Source: JAFKFI01 sp963795435
GTDB lineage: Bacteria; Pseudomonadota; Alphaproteobacteria; Acetobacterales; Acetobacteraceae
Reading direction: 5' to 3'
DNA length: 64,000 nucleotides
NCBI GenBank assembly: GCA_963795435.1
Contig: CAWCHV010000007.1
Span: 2,589,271-2,653,270, forward strand
Below, piece after piece: positions 16,630 to 25,547 of this stretch. Under the pieces are notes generated by a model. It was not told the DNA's origin and did no database searches. It saw only the letters and a program-made list of their open reading frames with translations. Within the stretch, counting starts at the first letter, position 1; the number at the start of each line of letters is the position of its first letter. The position numbers and the translations under genes were made by a program.

Positions 16630-17361
16630 TCACGCCTTAGTGTTCAAAGCCGCGCCCTGGCGAGGCCTGACGACACGCTCGGACCCGCTGACCGGCTTGG
16701 CGGGGCTCGAGGGAGATGGGACCGGAACGGGCTTCGACGGTGGCGGGCGGTGCATTTCGGCGAGCTGCCGGCGTAGCCCTTCCACCTCCGCCCGCAGCGC
16801 CAAGAGCTCCTGCTGCGACGCGGTGTTCGCTTCAGCTTCTGGCGCGGGACCGGCGGCGGCTGGCTCGGTGGCTGGCGGGGGACGATAAAACGGCGTCCAC
16901 AGGCTCATCGCCCGCTCCATCATGGCGATGTTCTGCCGGCTCACTTCCTCCATGTTCGGAAACATGCGTCCCATCGTCTGCTGCATTGTATCGCGCACCT
17001 GCCGCTGCTGGTCGGCGAAGGCGGTGATGGCCTGCTCCAGGTAGCGCGGGACCAGGTTCTGCATGTTGCCGCCGTAAAAGCCGATCAACTGGCGGAGGAA
17101 GCCGGTCGGCAGCATGGCGCGGCCCTTGCCCTCCTCCTCGACAATGATCTGGGTCAGCACGCCCCGCGTGATGTCCTCGCCGGTCTTGGCATCATAGACC
17201 ACGAAATCGCGGCCCTGGCGGATCATCTCGGCCAGGTTGTCGAGGGTGATGTAGCTGGAGCTTTCCGTGTTGTAGAGCCGCCGGTTCGCGTACTTCTTCA
17301 CCACCACGGGCGGTGCCGGGGCCGGCTGATCTTCCGGCTGGGTGCGGACGGGCTCTGACAT
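16630..17361 (-). CDS. phaR: Polyhydroxyalkanoate synthesis repressor PhaR
   Basis: A 243-aa protein. The N-terminal PHB/PHA accumulation regulator DNA-binding domain is unmistakable (VVKKYANRRLYNTESSSYIT, LDNLAEMIRQGRDFVVYDAK, DITRGVLTQIIVEEE), followed by the PHB-binding/accumulation helical domain (FLRQLIGFYGGNMQNLVPRY) and a Pro-rich linker, a short coiled coil (LALRAEVEGLRRQLAEM) and a basic tail. PhaR represses phasin and PHA genes and is released by binding nascent PHA granules. ATG 17361 has GGGGAGG just upstream. It is divergent from the phaC-phaA genes. Confidence 0.95.
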   Translation of the reverse strand: MSEPVRTQPEDQPAPAPPVVVKKYANRRLYNTESSSYITLDNLAEMIRQGRDFVVYDAKTGEDITRGVLTQIIVEEEGKGRAMLPTGFLRQLIGFYGGNMQNLVPRYLEQAITAFADQQRQVRDTMQQTMGRMFPNMEEVSRQNIAMMERAMSLWTPFYRPPPATEPAAAGPAPEAEANTASQQELLALRAEVEGLRRQLAEMHRPPPSKPVPVPSPSSPAKPVSGSERVVRPRQGAALNTKA

Positions 17362-17580
17362 GGACCTCCCCTTGTTTGTCGGTATGTCGTTTGTCGGTAA
17401 GTCGGCCGATCGTCGGGTCTCTGGTGTTGGATTCTCGCCGCTGGCGGATAACATGCGGATTCTACCGCACCTGCGAAAGCAAAAATCGAGAAATCGTGCT
17501 CGGGTTTTCGCGCCACGCGCGGTTTTTGCATCGGCCGGCCTCGTGGGCGGGGGCGCGGCGATCAGGAGGATGGATGAGGC

Positions 17581-17982
17581 ATGAGCGAGAGCGGGGCCGG
17601 CGATCCGCCCGAGCAGGGCGGGGCCAGCCTGCACGAGCTGGCACGCGACTGGATCACGCTGTGGCAGAGCGAACTGGCCGCTCTCGCGGCAGACCGGGAA
17701 GCCGGCGAGACGTGGCAGGCGATGGTCACCCTCTGGGCCGGCGCCGCGGGTGCGATGCTGAACGGCGTAACGGCCGCGCCGAGGCCCGGTGACGGAGCGG
17801 ACCGACGCGCCGGGTCCGCTGCGGCGTCGCGGCCCCCGTCCGCTGCTGCTGCACCTGACCCTCGCGATGCTGAGATCGAGCGCCTCGTTGGCCGGGTTGC
17901 CGAGCTCGAGCAGCGCCTCGCCGAACTGGAGCGGGCCGAGCTGGAGCGCCGAGGCGATCGCGGCCGCCGCCGCCGGGCGTGA
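17581..17982 (+). CDS. Hypothetical PhaE/phasin-like small protein
   Basis: A 133-aa protein of unknown family between phaR and phaC. The N-terminal half has a helical, Trp-containing segment (LHELARDWITLWQSELAAL) reminiscent of PhaE/phasin amphipathic helices. The C-terminal half has an Ala/Pro-rich linker and a heptad-repeat coiled coil (IERLVGRVAELEQRLAELER), ending in a poly-Arg tail. Its last 194 bp overlap the PhaC-like ORF in another frame. The coiled coil makes it likely to be real coding sequence. A role as a PHA-granule or synthase-partner protein is suggested only by context. Confidence 0.6.
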   Translation: MSESGAGDPPEQGGASLHELARDWITLWQSELAALAADREAGETWQAMVTLWAGAAGAMLNGVTAAPRPGDGADRRAGSAAASRPPSAAAAPDPRDAEIERLVGRVAELEQRLAELERAELERRGDRGRRRRA

Positions 17983-19015
17983 CGATGGCGCGGCTCGGCT
18001 GGAGGCGGCGTTGCGGCAGGATCGCGCCCTGCTCGCCGGCATCGCCGCCTATCGCCGCCATCCGTGGCGCCGTGACCTGCCGGACCCGCCGACGCTCTGG
18101 CAGGAGGGCGGCTCGCGCCTGCTCGACTACGCGCCGGCCGCGCCAGCCGGCGCGATCCCGGTGCTGTTCGTCCCCAGCCTGATCAACCGGGCATATGTGC
18201 TCGACCTGGCGCCTGGCCACTCGATGCTGCGCTGGCTGGCGGAGCGGGGTGTGCGTCCGCTGTTGCTCGACTGGGGCTGGCCCGGCACGGTGGAGCGCGG
18301 CTTCACTCTCACCGACTATGTGGCCGGAAGGCTGGAACGCGCGATGACGGCGGCCCGCCGGATCGCCGGCGGCCCGACGGTTCTGGCGGGCTATTGCATG
18401 GGCGGCACGCTCGCCGTGGCCGCCGCCGCGCGGCGGGCTGACCTCGTGCACGCGCTCGCCCTGCTCGCCGCCCCGTGGGATTTCCACGCCGACGGCGCCG
18501 AGCGCGCCAAGCAGGCGGCGGCCACGGTCGCGCTGCTGGAGCCGACGCTCGGCTTCAACGCCACGCTGCCGATCGACCTGATCCAGGCGATGTTCGCGCT
18601 GCTCGACCCGTCGAGCGTGGCCGACAAGTACCGCGCCTTCGCCCGCCTGCCGCCTGACAGCGACCGCGCACGATTGTTCGTCGCCCTCGAGGACTGGCTG
18701 AACGACGGGGTTCCCCTCGCCGCCCCGGTCGCCCGCGAGTGCCTCGCCGGCTGGTACGGCGCGAACACTCCCGCCGCCGGCCAGTGGCGCATCGCCGGCC
18801 TGCCGGTGGACCCCGCCACGATCGCGATGCCCGCCTTCGTCGCGGTCCCCGGCCGCGACCGCATCGTCCCCCCCGCCTCCGCCCGTCCGCTCGCCGCGCT
18901 GATCCCGGGTGCCACGCTGCACGAACCCACCGCCGGCCATATCGGCATGGCGGCCGGCGGCGCGGCCGAGCGCGCGTTGTGGCAGCCGTTGCGGGAATGG
19001 CTGGGCACGGTTTGA
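17789..19015 (+). CDS. phaC: PHA synthase-like alpha/beta hydrolase
   Basis: A ~408-aa alpha/beta-hydrolase of the polyhydroxyalkanoate synthase type. Visible are the RDLPDPPTLWQEGGSRLLDY entry, VPSLINRAYVLDL, LLDWGWPG, the nucleophile elbow GYCMGG with catalytic Cys (lipase-box-like G-x-C-x-G), the late Asp in PGRDRIVPP and a His in TAGHIGM, giving a plausible Cys-Asp-His triad. It is shorter than class I PhaC (~590 aa) and closest in size to class III PhaC. GTG 17789 is preceded by GAGG, but the first ~60 residues are low complexity (Ser/Ala rich) and overlap the previous ORF, so an internal start such as ATG 17867 is possible. phaA lies downstream. Confidence 0.85.
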   Translation: MTERTDAPGPLRRRGPRPLLLHLTLAMLRSSASLAGLPSSSSASPNWSGPSWSAEAIAAAAAGRDDGAARLEAALRQDRALLAGIAAYRRHPWRRDLPDPPTLWQEGGSRLLDYAPAAPAGAIPVLFVPSLINRAYVLDLAPGHSMLRWLAERGVRPLLLDWGWPGTVERGFTLTDYVAGRLERAMTAARRIAGGPTVLAGYCMGGTLAVAAAARRADLVHALALLAAPWDFHADGAERAKQAAATVALLEPTLGFNATLPIDLIQAMFALLDPSSVADKYRAFARLPPDSDRARLFVALEDWLNDGVPLAAPVARECLAGWYGANTPAAGQWRIAGLPVDPATIAMPAFVAVPGRDRIVPPASARPLAALIPGATLHEPTAGHIGMAAGGAAERALWQPLREWLGTV

Positions 19016-19109
19016 ACGTCTTTCGCCCGCGCCGCGAGGCGGGTAACGTTTTCCGGTCGGCATTCCCATATCGACCCCAGGACATTGCTCCAGGAAGGAG
19101 ATCCCCAGG

Positions 19110-20297
19110 ATGGACGACCCAAGAAGGGACGACATCGTCATCGTCGCGGCCGCGCGCACCCCGGTCGGCAGCTTCAGCGGCGCGCTCGGCGGGCTGTCGG
19201 CCCACGAGCTCGGCACCGTCGCCCTCCAGGCGGCGATGGAGCGGGCAAAACTCGACCCCGGCGACGTGGACGAGGTGATCCTCGGGCAGATCCTCACCGC
19301 CGGCGAGGGCCAGAACCCGGCCCGACAGGCGGCTCGCGCCGCCGGCATCCCCGACGACAAGACCGCCTTCGCGATCAATCAGGTCTGCGGTTCCGGCCTG
19401 CGCGCGGTGGCGCTCGCCGCCCAGCAGGTGCGTACGGGCGAGAGCGATATCGTGGTCGCCGGCGGGCAGGAGAGCATGAGCCAGTCCCAGCACGCGGCCT
19501 ATCTGCGCGCCGGCACGAAGATGGGCGGCGTCGAGTTCATCGACACCATGCTGAAGGACGGGTTGTGGGACGCCTTCCACGGCTACCACATGGGCGTCAC
19601 CGCCGAGAACGTCGCGCGCGCCTACCAGATCACCCGCGACGAGCAGGACGCCTTCGCGCTGGCCTCGCAACACAAGGCGTCGGCGGCGCAGAAGTCCGGA
19701 CGGTTCAAGGACGAGATCGCGCCCGTCACGGTGAAGAGCCGCAAGGGCGATACCGTGGTGAGCGACGACGAGTACATTCGCCACGACGCCAACGCCGAGA
19801 CGATGGCCAAGCTGCGTCCCGCTTTCAACAAGGAGGGCACCGTCACCGCCGGCAACGCCTCGGGCATCAACGACGGCGCCGCCGCCCTGGTGGTGATGAC
19901 CGCGTCGGAGGCGGCCAAGCGCGGTCTGACGCCGCTTGCCCGCATCGTCAGCTTCGCCACCGCCGGCGTGGACCCCGCGGTGATGGGCACCGGCCCGATC
20001 CCCTCCACCCGCAAGGCCCTCGCCCGCGCCGGATGGAAGGCCGATCAGCTCGACCTGGTCGAGGCCAACGAGGCGTTCGCCGCGCAGGCTCTGGCGGTCA
20101 ACAAGGATCTCGGCTGGGACACGTCCAAGGTGAACGTGAACGGTGGCGCCATCGCCATCGGTCACCCGATCGGCGCCTCGGGTGCCCGCGTCCTGGTGAC
20201 GCTGCTGCACGAGATGGGCAAGCGCGACGCCAAGAAAGGCCTCGCGACGCTATGCATCGGCGGCGGCATGGGTGTGGCGATGGCGCTGGAGCGCTGA
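19110..20297 (+). CDS. phaA: Acetyl-CoA C-acetyltransferase (thiolase)
   Basis: Condenses two acetyl-CoA to acetoacetyl-CoA. The 395-aa protein carries the active-site Cys in NQVCGSGLRAV, the VAGGQESMS segment, the second signature NVNGGAIAIGHPIGASGAR with catalytic His, and the proton-shuttle Cys in CIGGGMGVAM. A good ribosome site (AGGAAGGAGA) precedes ATG 19110. Context with phaR and phaC indicates supply of acetoacetyl-CoA for PHB; the expected reductase phaB is not adjacent. A role as a general atoB-type thiolase cannot be excluded. Confidence 0.95.
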   Translation: MDDPRRDDIVIVAAARTPVGSFSGALGGLSAHELGTVALQAAMERAKLDPGDVDEVILGQILTAGEGQNPARQAARAAGIPDDKTAFAINQVCGSGLRAVALAAQQVRTGESDIVVAGGQESMSQSQHAAYLRAGTKMGGVEFIDTMLKDGLWDAFHGYHMGVTAENVARAYQITRDEQDAFALASQHKASAAQKSGRFKDEIAPVTVKSRKGDTVVSDDEYIRHDANAETMAKLRPAFNKEGTVTAGNASGINDGAAALVVMTASEAAKRGLTPLARIVSFATAGVDPAVMGTGPIPSTRKALARAGWKADQLDLVEANEAFAAQALAVNKDLGWDTSKVNVNGGAIAIGHPIGASGARVLVTLLHEMGKRDAKKGLATLCIGGGMGVAMALER

Positions 20298-20304
20298 CCC
20301 CTCG

Positions 20305-20341
20305 CCCAACCCTCTCCCCCTTCTTGGCGGAGAGGGTTGGG
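20305..20341. repeat. Palindromic intergenic repeat, copy B
   Basis: A perfect 13-bp inverted repeat, CCCAACCCTCTCC (20305-20317) and GGAGAGGGTTGGG (20329-20341), with an 11-nt loop. It lies between the convergent ends of phaA and the debranching-enzyme gene. It belongs to the same family as copies at 12981 and 47186. There is no T-tract, but its place between convergent genes suggests a bidirectional 3'-end hairpin. Confidence 0.85.
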
Positions 20342-20355
20342 GCCGCCCGAGAGAC

Positions 20356-22530
20356 TCACTCCCGCGTCCCGCCCCGCAGAAGATCGCTGAGCGCCGTCAT
20401 CGGCCGGCGGATCACCTTCGTCGCGTCGCCTTTCAGGACCTCGAACCGCGTCTTCTCCCGCTCGCGCCAGAAGCGGATGTCGAAGCGCAGCTCGCCGACC
20501 GTGAGGTCGAATACCGTGATGTCGGGCAGCCAGTCAGGCAGCTCGGGGTAGACGAACAGCCGCCCGCGCGGCGCGTCCGGCAGCACCCCGAGCATCGCCT
20601 GGATCAGCATGAACGACGATCCCGCCGCCCAGGCCTGCGGCACGTTGGCGCCGATGTACTGCACCGGGAAGTTGCCGCCGTCGCGTTGGATGCCGGCATA
20701 CAGCTCCGGCAGCTGGTTGGACAGGAAATGGCTCCCCGCGACGCTGATGTCGTGCGCGATCGCCGCCGCTTCCGCACCGAAGCCGTAGCGTTTGAAACCA
20801 AGCGCTATGATGCCGTTGTCATGCGGCCAGACCGAGCCGGTCTGATAGTTGTAGGGATTGAACGCGGGGTTCAGCGCGGAGAGCGTGCGGATGCCCCAGC
20901 CGCTCCACATGTCGGGCTGCATCAGCCGTTCCACGACGCGCTTCGCCCGGTCGGGCCGGATGATGCCGGAGAACAGGCAATGCCCGACATTGGACGCGAC
21001 GGAGAGGGCCTTGTTCTTGTCGCCGTCGAGGGCGAAGGCATAGAAGCCGAACTCCTCGTCCCAGAACGCCTCGTTGAAGCGGTCGAACAGGGTCTGCGCC
21101 TTGGCCCGCAGCTCCGCCGCCCGCGCCGGATTGCCGAGTTCGTCGTACACGTCCGCCATGCGTAGCCAGGCGTCGTAGACGTAGCCCTGCAACTCGCAGA
21201 GCGCCTTCGGCCCCTTGACCAAGGAACCGTCGGCATAGACCACGCAATCGCCGCTGTCCTTCCACGCCATGTTCTCGTAGCCGAGGTCCGAGCGCGTCTG
21301 GTACTCCTGGAACCCGTCGCCGTCCCGGTCGCCGTATTTATCGATCCACGTGAGGCAGCCTTCCGCGGTGGCGAGATGGCGTTCCAGCAGCGAGCGATCG
21401 CCGGTCGCCCGCCACGCGGCGTGCAGGGTGATGAGATAGAGCGGCGTCGCATCGGCGGTGCCGTAGTACGGCGTGTGCGGGATCAGCTTGAAATGCGCCA
21501 GCTCGCCATACCGCATCTCGTGCAGGATCTTGCCCGGTTCGGCGTCGCGGTGCGGGTCGTCCACGGTCGATTGCAGCGAGCCCAGGATGTCGAGCGCCCC
21601 GCGGGCGAACTCCGGATAAATCAGCAAGTTCTGGATCGAGACGATCAGGCTGTCGCGGCCGAACGGCGCGACGAACCAGGGCAGCCCCGCGGCGGGCAGG
21701 AACGCCATGTGATCGGTGCCGTTCATTGGCAGTCGCAGCGCCGCCATGTCTTCCAGCGACTGGCGGTACAGCCGGTAAAATTCCTCGTTGCTGGTGTGTA
21801 TCTTCATCACCTTGCGCAGCCAGTCGGCCAGGGTTTCCGCATGGTGGGAGCCGTGCGCGTGCGCCGTGCAGATCTCAGGCGCCGGAAATCGTTTGTTGCC
21901 GTCCGCGAAGTCGTAGACGAGGCAGCAATGCCAGGACTGTCCCGGATCGAGTCCGATCTCGAAGCTGAGCCGTCCGTTGGCGTAGACCGCGCGCGACGAG
22001 TGTTTGCGCGGGGAGATCGTAACCGCCCGGGAGAAGTCGCCGTTGACGTAGGTGGTGCTGAGGCGCTGCTGGTGTTCCGACCAGCGCGTCTCGATCCGGC
22101 CGCGCCGCACGATGCGGTTCGACTTCACCTCGAAAATGTCGGCGAAATCACAGCGTATCGCGATTTCGAGCTGGAATCGCACATGCCGCGAGCCATGATT
22201 GGTGATGTCGAGGTCCTCGTGCATCCCGCCGCTGATCGAGCGGCTGACCACCAGGCTCAGCGTGCGTGGTGGAATGACGCCATCCTGGGTGACGATCGCG
22301 CCGTTGGTGAGGAACACCCGCGCGGCATAGTAGGTGACGCCGCCGCCGTTCAGCAGCTCCCACTTTTCGCCGTTGGCATAGATCGTCCAGCTGCTGATCA
22401 GGCGCGTGTCGAGGAAATACAGCCCCTTGTCGGAGGGCCAGTTCACCTCCCCGTTGGGATCGCTGACCAGCACCGTCTGCCCCTGATGGATCGCGATCTG
22501 CGGCGGCCCGACCTGCACTCTGAACGGCAT
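20356..22530 (-). CDS. Amylo-alpha-1,6-glucosidase / glycogen debranching-type protein
   Basis: A ~724-aa protein. The N-terminal ~300 residues form the GDE_N_bis beta-sandwich domain (VSDPNGEVNWPSDKGLYFLD is its typical opening). The C-terminal (alpha/alpha)6-barrel glucosidase region contains GLPWFVAPFGRDSLIVSIQN, YGTADATPLYLITLHAAW, YGDRDGDGFQEYQ and NPYNYQTGSVWPHDNGIIA, all hallmarks of the bacterial amylo-alpha-1,6-glucosidase family. It presumably trims branch points of stored glucan. Start ATG 22530 is preceded by GGAG. There are no other glycogen genes nearby. Substrate is inferred from family only. Confidence 0.92.
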   Translation of the reverse strand: MPFRVQVGPPQIAIHQGQTVLVSDPNGEVNWPSDKGLYFLDTRLISSWTIYANGEKWELLNGGGVTYYAARVFLTNGAIVTQDGVIPPRTLSLVVSRSISGGMHEDLDITNHGSRHVRFQLEIAIRCDFADIFEVKSNRIVRRGRIETRWSEHQQRLSTTYVNGDFSRAVTISPRKHSSRAVYANGRLSFEIGLDPGQSWHCCLVYDFADGNKRFPAPEICTAHAHGSHHAETLADWLRKVMKIHTSNEEFYRLYRQSLEDMAALRLPMNGTDHMAFLPAAGLPWFVAPFGRDSLIVSIQNLLIYPEFARGALDILGSLQSTVDDPHRDAEPGKILHEMRYGELAHFKLIPHTPYYGTADATPLYLITLHAAWRATGDRSLLERHLATAEGCLTWIDKYGDRDGDGFQEYQTRSDLGYENMAWKDSGDCVVYADGSLVKGPKALCELQGYVYDAWLRMADVYDELGNPARAAELRAKAQTLFDRFNEAFWDEEFGFYAFALDGDKNKALSVASNVGHCLFSGIIRPDRAKRVVERLMQPDMWSGWGIRTLSALNPAFNPYNYQTGSVWPHDNGIIALGFKRYGFGAEAAAIAHDISVAGSHFLSNQLPELYAGIQRDGGNFPVQYIGANVPQAWAAGSSFMLIQAMLGVLPDAPRGRLFVYPELPDWLPDITVFDLTVGELRFDIRFWREREKTRFEVLKGDATKVIRRPMTALSDLLRGGTRE

Positions 22531-22848
22531 CGCGTTCTCCTCTGACCACGGGCCGAACGCCCGACGTCTCAACTTGCGGCTATAGCGGGGCGGAACCCCG
22601 CGCTGCCATCAAAACCAGTTTCGACCGGCCACCCGGCCTTGCCGGTTCGGCCGTTCAGACGCATGGTGTCGCACCCTGAACCGACCCCGGACGGAGACCG
22701 AGCGCGAATGCAGCGTCGAGGAGTAACCGTGAGCTTGGCGATGCTCGCCGGCGGATCGACGATGGCGCGGGCGAAGCCGCAGGGTCTCGACAAACCAAAC
22801 CGCCCCGACTGCCGGGCGCGCGATCTCGCGTAGCGGCCCGGAGTCGCC
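22531..22848. other. Intergenic region without a convincing gene
   Basis: The gap between the divergent debranching-enzyme and CoA-transferase genes. It contains a GC hairpin near 22620-22660 (ccggccacccggcc...gccggttcggcc) and a 35-codon GTG ORF (22728-22833) with no recognisable features. Promoters for both flanking genes must lie here or close by; none is clear enough to call. Confidence 0.5.
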
Positions 22849-22995
22849 ATGTCGAAGCACGTCGCGGGCGGCGACATGCGGGCGCTGATCGCCAAGGTCG
22901 CCGCCTATGCCGCCGACGTGCGCGCCATGCGCTTCCCCGGTCAGGCGGAACTCTACTCCTTCAAACCCCCTGCCTCCGAATCCACTGGCACGTGA
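22849..22995 (+). CDS. Possible 48-aa hypothetical protein
   Basis: An ATG-initiated 48-codon ORF ending 19 bp before the CoA-transferase start. It encodes a helix-prone segment (DMRALIAKVAAYAADVRAMR) followed by FPGQAELYSFKPPASEST. Its residue use looks protein-like, with hydrophobic heptads, but I see no strong ribosome site and no known family. It could be a genuine small leader protein or a chance ORF. Confidence 0.35.
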   Translation: MSKHVAGGDMRALIAKVAAYAADVRAMRFPGQAELYSFKPPASESTGT

Positions 22996-23014
22996 CAACG
23001 AACGGAACGAGCGA

Positions 23015-24217
23015 ATGACCCTGGACTACAACGCGGCCTTTGCCGGGATGAAAGTGATCGATCTCAGCGGCGGGATCGCGGGACCGTCCTGCGCCATGAT
23101 GCTCGCCCAGCACGGTGCCGACGTCATCAAGGTCGAGACGCCGCATAACGGCGGCGACTGGTCGCGCATCCTCGGGCGGCAATACCAGGATCACTCGGCC
23201 TTCTCGATCGTCGGCACGCTCGGCAAGCGCAGCATAGCACTCGACCTCAAGACCGAGGAGGGCAAGGAAATCCTGTGGCGGCTGGTGAAGGGCGCCGACG
23301 TGTTCATCGAGGGGTTCCGCCCCGGCACCATCGCCCGGTACGGCTTCGGCTACGAGGCGGTGAGCGCGCGCGAGCCGCAGATCATCTACTATTCCATCTC
23401 GGGGTTCGGCCAGACGGGGCCGCTGGCGGCGCGGCCGGCGATGGACCCGGTGCTGCAGGCCTTCACCGGGATCGTCAACGAGAATCGCGGCGAGCACGAC
23501 GATCACCCGCATCGCATCGCGATCTCGCTGATCGACATGTACAGCGGGTTGGTCGGCTTCCAGGCGATCGCGACCTCGCTCTATGTCCGGCGCGAGCAAC
23601 GGCGCGGCCGCTTCATCGAGTTCAGCCTGATGCACGGCGGGGCGATGCTGTCGGTGATCCGCATGATCGCCAACTATCTCGAGCGCGGCATGGCGCAGCG
23701 CACGAGCATGCCCAACGCCGTGTACAACACGGCGGACGGGCAGCTCAATGTCACGATGGTGCGGCCCACCGACTGGCCGCCCTTCTGCGAGGCGATTGAA
23801 CAGCCGCAACTGCTGGACGATCCGCGCTATGCCACGCATCAGGCGCGCGGCAAGCACCTCGATGAGCTGTACGCGGCGCTACGACCGATGTTCGCGGCGA
23901 AGCCGACCGCGTGGCTCGCCGAGCGGCTGACCGCGCGCGGCATCATGAACGGTCAGGTGAACACCTACGAGGAGTTCCTCCGCGAAGAGCAGGTGCGCGC
24001 GGCCGGCATCATCTCCTGGCTGACGCAGCCCGGCGTGCCCGGGGCCGTGCCGATGCCCAACATTCCCGGCCTGCCGAATTTCGAGAACGGCACCAAGCGG
24101 GCGCACGCGCCGCGTGTCGGCGAGCACACCGCGGAAATCCTCGCCGAGCACGGCTACGACAAGGCCAGGATCGCGGCGCTGCTCGACCGCAAGGTGGTCG
24201 GAGCGCCAGAAGCTTAA
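23015..24217 (+). CDS. CaiB/BaiF (family III) CoA-transferase
   Basis: A 400-aa CoA-transferase. The family opening MKVIDLSGGIAGPSCAMMLA is followed by GADVIKVETPHNGGDWSR, the segment RSIALDLKTEEGKEIL and ISGFGQTGPLA; the catalytic Asp is expected in the conserved MDPVLQAFTG-type segment. These enzymes move CoA between carboxylic acids, e.g. in carnitine, formyl/oxalyl or aromatic acid catabolism. ATG 23015 was chosen because the frame farther up is not protein-like. The 3' end overlaps by 4 bp the convergent Dph6-like gene. A second family member lies at 27263; the substrate is unknown. Confidence 0.93.
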   Translation: MTLDYNAAFAGMKVIDLSGGIAGPSCAMMLAQHGADVIKVETPHNGGDWSRILGRQYQDHSAFSIVGTLGKRSIALDLKTEEGKEILWRLVKGADVFIEGFRPGTIARYGFGYEAVSAREPQIIYYSISGFGQTGPLAARPAMDPVLQAFTGIVNENRGEHDDHPHRIAISLIDMYSGLVGFQAIATSLYVRREQRRGRFIEFSLMHGGAMLSVIRMIANYLERGMAQRTSMPNAVYNTADGQLNVTMVRPTDWPPFCEAIEQPQLLDDPRYATHQARGKHLDELYAALRPMFAAKPTAWLAERLTARGIMNGQVNTYEEFLREEQVRAAGIISWLTQPGVPGAVPMPNIPGLPNFENGTKRAHAPRVGEHTAEILAEHGYDKARIAALLDRKVVGAPEA

Positions 24218-24930
24218 CGTCCCGGCCCGGACGGCGGCGACCAGGCCGGTCTCACATCGGCGAAGACAAGCCCGTCGCGTTCGACGATCTGGCCGGGAGT
24301 CACCGCGATCGGCGCCGAAAACATCGGGCCGGACGAAACGAAGGTGTGGAACTCGCCGTTCTCGCCGCAGGGGTCCACGCCGGGAGGGAGAGCGGCCAGC
24401 AGGTCGCGATCAAAGCGGCGTCCGGCAAAGCCGCGATCAAGCTTTTGGGGATCGACCGAGACGAGATGCGCGACGAACCCGCGCGCTATCATTCTCTCGG
24501 CCAAACCGTGTGTATCCCGCCGCCACAGCGGAAAGATGCCCGTCATGCCAGCCGCCGCGAGTCTTTCCTCGCGATAGGCGCGGACATCCTCGAGGAACAG
24601 ATCGCCGAACACGATTTGGCACACGCCCTCGGTCTTGATCCGTTCGACGGCGGCAGCCATGCGTGTCTCATAGGCATGGTTCGAGCAGGGGCTGGGCAGC
24701 CTCACCTTGACGCAGGGCAAACCGAGCGCCGCGACCTGCCGGTCGAGCAACGCCTCGCGGACGCCGTGGATCGAGACGCGGTGGTGCGCTTCGTTGAGCG
24801 TCGTCAGGACTCCGACGATCTCTGCAAGCCCCAGGCGGTGCGCTTCCAGAAGGGCGAACGCGCTGTCCTTGCCGGAGCTCCAGGAGATGAAGGCCTTGGG
24901 CGTCGAGATACTCGTCGGCTCGCTGCTCAG
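24214..24930 (-). CDS. Dph6-type ATP-pyrophosphatase (diphthine-ammonia ligase family)
   Basis: About 238 aa of the adenine-nucleotide alpha-hydrolase/ATP-PPase family (TIGR00290-like). The PP-loop motif SWSSGKDSAFALLEA is at the N-terminus, with IVFGDLFLEDVRAYREE in the middle and the family signature CGENGEFHTFV near the C-terminus. In archaea and eukaryotes such enzymes amidate diphthine; bacteria lack diphthamide, so the bacterial substrate is unknown. No ATG, GTG or TTG is in frame near the motif. The best candidate is CTG 24930, overlapping the TGA of the upstream nuclease/phosphatase gene as CTGA, which implies translational coupling from a non-standard start. Confidence 0.82.
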   Translation of the reverse strand: MSSEPTSISTPKAFISWSSGKDSAFALLEAHRLGLAEIVGVLTTLNEAHHRVSIHGVREALLDRQVAALGLPCVKVRLPSPCSNHAYETRMAAAVERIKTEGVCQIVFGDLFLEDVRAYREERLAAAGMTGIFPLWRRDTHGLAERMIARGFVAHLVSVDPQKLDRGFAGRRFDRDLLAALPPGVDPCGENGEFHTFVSSGPMFSAPIAVTPGQIVERDGLVFADVRPAWSPPSGPGR

Positions 24931-25547
24931 GCGGCGGCGCGCAGCCGCTCGGCGGCGGCCTCCACGCGAACCAGGATCGGCCGATGGTCGGAGGAGGCGC
25001 GCGGCAGCGCCTCGGAGGAAGTGCAGCGCAGGCCGCGCACCAGGCAGCGGTCGATCCGCAGCGGGACGATCTCGCCGGCGACATGGGTGTGCTGACGGGG
25101 ACCGACATCGCGAAAGCCGGGCAGCAGGCAGGGGCCAACGAGGTTGAAGTCGCCGATCACGGCGGCGCGCGGCGGCAGGGCGCGGGCGATGCGCCGGAGC
25201 TGCCGGCGGTTCAGCACCTGGCCATGCGACAGATGGGCGTTGGCGATAGCGAACTCGCCGAGGTCGATGATCTGGCTCACCCGGTCGAACAGGGCGCCGG
25301 AGGGGATAGGGACGGTGCGAACCGGCCGTGGCGGCGGTTCCGGGCTCCACATCGCGAGACCGTGGATCCGGCCGACCAGGGGCGAGGCGGCGTAGAAGCC
25401 GCCGATCCGGGCCGGCAGGCGGTTGATGGCCTCGGTCGCTTCCTGCATCAGCAGAAGGTCGGGCCGTTCCCGGCGGATGAGGTTGACGATGTCGTCCACG
25501 GAGGCGCCGGTCAGGCGCAAAAGGTTCCAGCTAATGATCTTCGTCAT
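24927..25547 (-). CDS. Endonuclease/exonuclease/phosphatase (EEP) family protein
   Basis: A 206-aa EEP-fold protein. The catalytic signatures are in order: ISWNLLR (metal-binding Asn), LLLMQEAT (metal Glu), ANAHLSHGQV, VIGDFNLVGP (Asp/Asn) and SSDHRPILV (the catalytic Asp-His). ATG 25547 is the natural start (MTKIISWN); the ORF continues upstream to 25619 without homologous sequence. It could be a DNA repair nuclease or a lipid/phosphoester phosphatase. It is coupled to the ATP-PPase gene, its stop overlapping that gene's start. Confidence 0.85.
   Translation of the reverse strand: MTKIISWNLLRLTGASVDDIVNLIRRERPDLLLMQEATEAINRLPARIGGFYAASPLVGRIHGLAMWSPEPPPRPVRTVPIPSGALFDRVSQIIDLGEFAIANAHLSHGQVLNRRQLRRIARALPPRAAVIGDFNLVGPCLLPGFRDVGPRQHTHVAGEIVPLRIDRCLVRGLRCTSSEALPRASSDHRPILVRVEAAAERLRAAA

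Noticed and set aside
22728..22833. 35-codon GTG ORF upstream of the CoA-transferase
   Set aside because: No family features and unlikely composition; the 48-aa ORF just downstream is the better candidate.
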